From Brevibacillus sp. DP1.3A (GTDB lineage: Bacteria > Bacillota > Bacilli > Brevibacillales > Brevibacillaceae): 64,000 nt of DNA. Shown here one piece after another: positions 60,022 through 64,000 of the stretch. Position numbers and translations under genes: made by a program. The stretch is from the NCBI RefSeq assembly GCF_013284245.2, contig NZ_CP085876.1, positions 3,269,001-3,333,000 of the forward strand, in the 5' to 3' direction. The notes under the pieces were generated by a model that worked only from the letters and a program-made list of their open reading frames with translations, did no database searches and was not told where the DNA came from. Each line of letters opens with the position of its first letter. Position 1 is the first letter of the stretch.

Positions 60022-61767
60022 TTACATCAAAGATTCAGCGAACTGCATGTTGTGTAAACGGTTGTAGACACCTGCTTGCTTCAGCAATTCTAGATGGGTG
60101 CCTTTTTCCACGATCTTGCCATTCTCGACGACAAAGATGACATCGGCGTGTTCAATCGTCTTCAGACGGTGAGCTATTGCGATGGTGGTGCGTCCCTTCA
60201 TTAGGGTCTGAAGTGCTTCTTGGACAAGTTGTTCCGAAGCGGTATCAAGCGCGGAGGTCGCCTCGTCAAGCAACAAGATCGGTGCGTCGCGCAAAATGGC
60301 GCGGGCGATGGCGATACGCTGACGTTGTCCGCCTGAGAGACGAATGCCGCGCTCCCCAACGCGCGTTGCGTAACCCTCAGACATGTCCGAGATAAATTCA
60401 TGAGCATTCGCAAGTTTAGCCGCACGCACAATGTCGTCATGGGTGGCGTCTGGACGCCCGTGGGAAATATTTTCTTCGATGGTGCCTTCAAACAGGAATC
60501 CCTCCTGCTGTACGTACGCGATCTGGTCGCGCAACTCTTCCAACGTATATGCAGAGAGTGGGCGTCCGTTGATTGACAGGTTTCCGCCTGTTGGTTCATA
60601 GAACCCGAGCAACAACTTGATTACCGTCGATTTCCCGCTACCGGATGGACCGACGAGCGCTGCCATTTGTCCTGGACGGATGTCGAACGTGAGCCCTTGC
60701 AATACTTTTTTACGTCCGTCGTACGAGAAATCGAGTCCTTGCAACGCAATCGTTTCTTCTCCGTCACCTGTGCCGGGAACGTTGTAGCGTTCTGGTTCTG
60801 ATTCTGCATCGAGGATGTCGTAGATGCGCTTCGAACCAGCCAGCGAACCTTGTAAATTGGTGAAGAAGTTACCGAAGTTCAAGAAAAGGAACGCAACTCC
60901 GTTTTGCAACGTGACGATACCCATAACCGTACCAAAGTCAATCTGTCCACTCGCAGCCATGAACGACCCGACGACGAAGACACCGATCAAGCTGAAGATA
61001 CTGAGCAGGTAGTTGATACCCTTGAGTTGACTGTCCAATCGAATCTTCTCAATATTATGGGCTACGATTGCTTCATTCTTTTGCCCAAAGCGCTCCAGAA
61101 CAAAACCAGAGATCTTGAACACTTTCAGCAGACGGAATCCACCTACCATGTCCACCCATTGCACAGTCATATCAGACATCGATGCTTGCACTTTGTCGCC
61201 GATTTCACGAAGTGGTCCTGCGTATTTCGTGGTGACATACGCCGAGGCAACACCCAGTACAACCATCAGCATCGAGAGTCTCCAGTCGAGTACGAACATC
61301 GCGATTGTCGAGCCCGTCCCATAGAAGAACGCTTCAACAAGCAGATACAAATGATAACGATAAGCTTGTTCTACACTGTTTACGTCGTTGGTTATGGTGG
61401 AGATGAGGTCACCGCTGTGGCGCTTCTCCAAGTACGAAACGGGTAGTTCTTGAATTTTTTTAAACAGACGAAGTCTCAGTTGAGTTAGGGCACGATGAAC
61501 GGCCAAGTCAAACAGGTACATGGCGATCGGACTGGTAATACAAGCAAGCACCAAGACGACACTGGTGAGTACAATAGCCGAGGTGAGCAATTCTTTGTCA
61601 CCGCTAATTGCCCCATTTAATAATCGTTCATTAATGAAGGCCAAGAGAATCATGTGTGCTGAGTAGATGCCCGCAATCAGAAACAGAGTGATCAAATAGT
61701 TCCAAAGTTGACGTTTCATCAGCGACATCATACGGAAGAATTCTGGGAAGTTCCAGTTTTTAAACAT
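60022..61767 (-). CDS. ABC exporter half-transporter B
   Basis: A 581-aa protein: six membrane segments in residues 15-310 and an ATPase domain 335-575 with GPSGSGKST (Walker A), LSGGQRQRIAIAR (signature), ILLLDEATSALD (Walker B) and AHRLKT (H-loop). All ATPase motifs are canonical. It starts one nt after half-transporter A, so both are made together and most likely form a heterodimer. In an NRPS operon the substrate would be the peptide or its acylated precursor. The NRPS gene follows after 27 nt. Confidence 0.95.
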   Translation of the reverse strand: MFKNWNFPEFFRMMSLMKRQLWNYLITLFLIAGIYSAHMILLAFINERLLNGAISGDKELLTSAIVLTSVVLVLACITSPIAMYLFDLAVHRALTQLRLRLFKKIQELPVSYLEKRHSGDLISTITNDVNSVEQAYRYHLYLLVEAFFYGTGSTIAMFVLDWRLSMLMVVLGVASAYVTTKYAGPLREIGDKVQASMSDMTVQWVDMVGGFRLLKVFKISGFVLERFGQKNEAIVAHNIEKIRLDSQLKGINYLLSIFSLIGVFVVGSFMAASGQIDFGTVMGIVTLQNGVAFLFLNFGNFFTNLQGSLAGSKRIYDILDAESEPERYNVPGTGDGEETIALQGLDFSYDGRKKVLQGLTFDIRPGQMAALVGPSGSGKSTVIKLLLGFYEPTGGNLSINGRPLSAYTLEELRDQIAYVQQEGFLFEGTIEENISHGRPDATHDDIVRAAKLANAHEFISDMSEGYATRVGERGIRLSGGQRQRIAIARAILRDAPILLLDEATSALDTASEQLVQEALQTLMKGRTTIAIAHRLKTIEHADVIFVVENGKIVEKGTHLELLKQAGVYNRLHNMQFAESLM

Positions 61768-61768
61768 T

Positions 61769-63535
61769 CTACAATTCCTCCTCTTTCGCCAGATTCTCGT
61801 TGGATTGTCTCAGGTAGTATTGGCGGTAGAGCCCGTCTTGCTCCATCAATTCTTGGTGTGTACCACGTTCAGCGATACGCCCTTGATCAAGCATGAGAAT
61901 CTCGTCTGCCATCTTAATTGTGGAGAGCCGGTGGGCGATGACCAGTGTGGCATGATTCTTCGAAAATACCTCAAGCGCTTGCTGTACTTGGGATTCGGAC
62001 TCGGTATCAAGTGCGGAAGTCGCTTCGTCGAGCAGGAGAATTGTTGCTTTTTTCAAAGCAGCCCGCGCTATGGAAATACGCTGTTTCTGACCACCCGAGA
62101 GAACCGTACCGCGCTCCCCGACTTGAGTTTGAAACCCTTCTGGGAGGTCCTGAATAAAGGAGTAGGCTCCTGCGATTTTCGTTGCCTCCACAATTTGATT
62201 AAAGTCCGCATCTGGGTTACCCAAACGGATGTTGTCCTCAATCGTGCCTGGGAACAAGAACGTGTCTTGTGAAACGACAGCAAACTGATCACGCAAGGCT
62301 TTCAGGTTCCAATCTTTTAAGTCGTGGCCATGAACGCGAATCGCCCCTTTTGGTGGCTCATGGAAACTGAGCAACAAGTTCAAGATGGTGGATTTACCAC
62401 TGCCAGACGAACCGACGAGGGCAACTGTTTTACCTTTGGTCAATGTGAAAGAGACGCCAGAGATGATGTTCTTATCCATTTCATATCCGAAAGTAACATC
62501 CTCAACCAGTACCAGATCTTTTTCTACTGGGGTAAAGGCACGACCATTCGTACGCTCAGTCGGTGCTTCCAGCAATTCGGAGATCCGTCCAACAGCTCCT
62601 GCGACCGAACGAGCGTTGGCTACCAGGTCAGGAATCTTAATAGTTTGGATGACAAGCATTCGCAACATTTGCAAGAAGGCTACCAATGCCCCGGCTCCTA
62701 ACAAGCCACTAACAGCCAGATAACCGCCGTAGATCGTACAAAGCACAACTGGTAATTCATACATCATGACGACCGACGGACGCATCAGCGATTCCTGCTT
62801 GGCAATTTTGAAGCCATTGTGCATCGATTTGTAATAGAACCTTTCCACTTTTGCATACATCGGTTTTTGCAAATTGAATGCCTTGGTGATGGTATTGCCC
62901 GCAATGGCTTCTTGCGCGACAGAGTTCGCTTCTGCAAGTGCCCCGTAGTAGTTCGAAGACTGCTCATGAATCGGCTTCGAAATCAGGTTGGCAATATACA
63001 TCATGATTGGTGTTGCCGCAAAACTCACTAAGGTCAATTTCCAGTTCAAGCATCCCAAGTATATGAGGGCTGACACAACGATGATCGGCGCATAAATCAA
63101 GCTGGTAAAACGTTGGGAGATAAACGTTTGAATGGCGCTCGCGTCATTTGTTATGCGCGAGACGAGGTCACCCGAGCGTTCGCTTTCGACATCAGACACC
63201 GGAAGTTCGCTCAATCGTGCGGCGAGGGCGTTACGCATATCCCCCACTGCTTTTGTCCCAAATCGACCTGACGCATACGTGAGAAAATAATTGGCGACAA
63301 AACCTGCCAAGACCATGATCACAACGAGAACGACGATAATCGCCAGTCGTTGTGTTTCACTTGCCAGAGCATTGTCAATCATTTGCTGGATCAGGTAGAC
63401 GCCAGCAAGGTCGCATATTGCAGCGATAACAGAGGCGGTCAAGGCCGTGATCACCCACCCCTTATAGGGGCGGATGAACCGATATATGCCACTGATCGTT
63501 TTTCGCAAGGTAGAACTCTTACTATTTTGAGTCAT
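61769..63535 (-). CDS. ABC exporter half-transporter A
   Basis: A 588-aa protein: membrane part residues 15-320, ATPase 340-580 with GSSGSGKST, LSGGQKQRISIAR, ILLLDEATSALD and IAHRLST, all intact. It has the same layout as its neighbour but differs from it strongly outside the motifs. Adjacent half-exporters in this order are typical of lipopeptide and prodrug clusters. It follows the upstream NRPS by about 30 nt in the same operon. Confidence 0.95.
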   Translation of the reverse strand: MTQNSKSSTLRKTISGIYRFIRPYKGWVITALTASVIAAICDLAGVYLIQQMIDNALASETQRLAIIVVLVVIMVLAGFVANYFLTYASGRFGTKAVGDMRNALAARLSELPVSDVESERSGDLVSRITNDASAIQTFISQRFTSLIYAPIIVVSALIYLGCLNWKLTLVSFAATPIMMYIANLISKPIHEQSSNYYGALAEANSVAQEAIAGNTITKAFNLQKPMYAKVERFYYKSMHNGFKIAKQESLMRPSVVMMYELPVVLCTIYGGYLAVSGLLGAGALVAFLQMLRMLVIQTIKIPDLVANARSVAGAVGRISELLEAPTERTNGRAFTPVEKDLVLVEDVTFGYEMDKNIISGVSFTLTKGKTVALVGSSGSGKSTILNLLLSFHEPPKGAIRVHGHDLKDWNLKALRDQFAVVSQDTFLFPGTIEDNIRLGNPDADFNQIVEATKIAGAYSFIQDLPEGFQTQVGERGTVLSGGQKQRISIARAALKKATILLLDEATSALDTESESQVQQALEVFSKNHATLVIAHRLSTIKMADEILMLDQGRIAERGTHQELMEQDGLYRQYYLRQSNENLAKEEEL

Positions 63536-63565
63536 GAATCGGACTGACTCCTTTCAAAATAGGTG

Positions 63566-64000
63566 TTAGACGATCGTGGTGACTAGGTAGTACCGCATCC
63601 ATTCAAGCAAGTTTTGAATCTGTTGATCTTCGTATCTTGCTTCGTCGTACGTGAGTGTCAGAATAAAACGCTCACCTGGCTGAGCATACATTCGCAATGG
63701 GACGTTCAAATGACCAATGGACAGCAGATCCGTAAAGGTGAGATCTCCGCCCGATAACTCCTGCGAGATGTCTACTGGATAGTTCAGGTAGACAAGTGTT
63801 CGCTCATAGACAGCTTGTTGCAGCAGGTTGTAAGGCACTCCTGTCCATTTGGCGATCTGGTGTGGACTGACATGCTCGTATTTGATCATCTCTACCAGTT
63901 GTTCTTGCAGGCGTTTGAACTGTTGTGTCGGGTCGCCTCCGCTACCAAGTTGGATACGCACAGGTAAGGAATTCGTAAACAATCCGACCATCGCATCGAG
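63566..64000 (-). CDS. NRPS ending in a condensation domain (cut by window edge)
   Basis: The frame is open to the right edge. The visible 145 residues are the last third of a condensation domain: LDAMVGLFTNSLPVRIQLG (core motif C5), a helix (TQQFKRLQEQLVEMIKYEHV), SPHQIAKWTG, then the closing strands GERFILTLTYDEARY and a stop. No PCP, A or TE follows, so the polypeptide ends with a C domain. Such terminal C domains can condense the finished chain with a free amine or with a carrier-bound partner. It would be the first gene of the operon visible in this window. Confidence 0.85.
   Translation of the reverse strand, partial: LDAMVGLFTNSLPVRIQLGSGGDPTQQFKRLQEQLVEMIKYEHVSPHQIAKWTGVPYNLLQQAVYERTLVYLNYPVDISQELSGGDLTFTDLLSIGHLNVPLRMYAQPGERFILTLTYDEARYEDQQIQNLLEWMRYYLVTTIV

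Overview
The window looks like the chromosome of a spore-forming Firmicute, most probably Brevibacillus. The signs are two alpha/beta-type small acid-soluble spore proteins with sigma-G-like promoters, exosporium or coat-like genes, relics of a gerA germination operon, strong AGGAGG ribosome binding sites, and an NRPS cluster with an Sfp-type carrier-protein activator. The species is inferred from gene content only; no database was searched.

Layout. 1-12.4 kb: an RCC1-repeat protein cut by the left edge; a globin-coupled diguanylate cyclase with a decayed EAL tail; a GreA-like factor behind a short leader ORF; two winged-helix membrane proteins; SASP 1; a MarR regulator with an NAD(P)H oxidoreductase; a stand-alone EAL phosphodiesterase; sodA with a possible Fe-S regulator; gerA relics; two spore-surface candidates. 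12.4-21.6 kb: a frameshifted thioredoxin-fold gene, a very AT-rich repeat adhesin, an MFS/MerR pair, an SDR, an ABC-permease relic, and a large HAEG-repeat protein with a C-terminal self-cleaving domain. 21.6-41.2 kb: mostly housekeeping or lineage genes (DUF2628, DUF4261, a YkvI-like permease, a MoxR/VWA pair, a 5'-3' exonuclease, SASP 2 with a structured leader, an M23 peptidase, a small alarmone synthetase, a D,D-carboxypeptidase, two glycosyltransferases, deoD, DUF4241).

41.2-50.5 kb is an AT-rich island with five tyrosine recombinases. Three of them are tandem and overlapping (46224-49610), which is the arrangement of a recombinase-in-trio (RIT) element. A solo integrase (41924) is preceded by about 21-bp iterated repeats. 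Small unknown genes and gene debris fill the rest.

50.5-64 kb is a minus-strand biosynthetic cluster that continues beyond the right edge. In transcription order it has the end of an NRPS finishing in a condensation domain, two ABC exporter half-transporters, a C-A-PCP-E NRPS whose pocket reads as Asn (so probably D-Asn), a free-standing carrier protein, a zinc-ribbon methyltransferase, an ABC-F ATPase, a beta-lactamase-fold serine hydrolase and an Sfp-type PPTase. Together these suggest a peptide started as N-acyl-D-Asn, exported, possibly matured by the hydrolase, with ABC-F giving self-protection. The prodrug reading is an inference.
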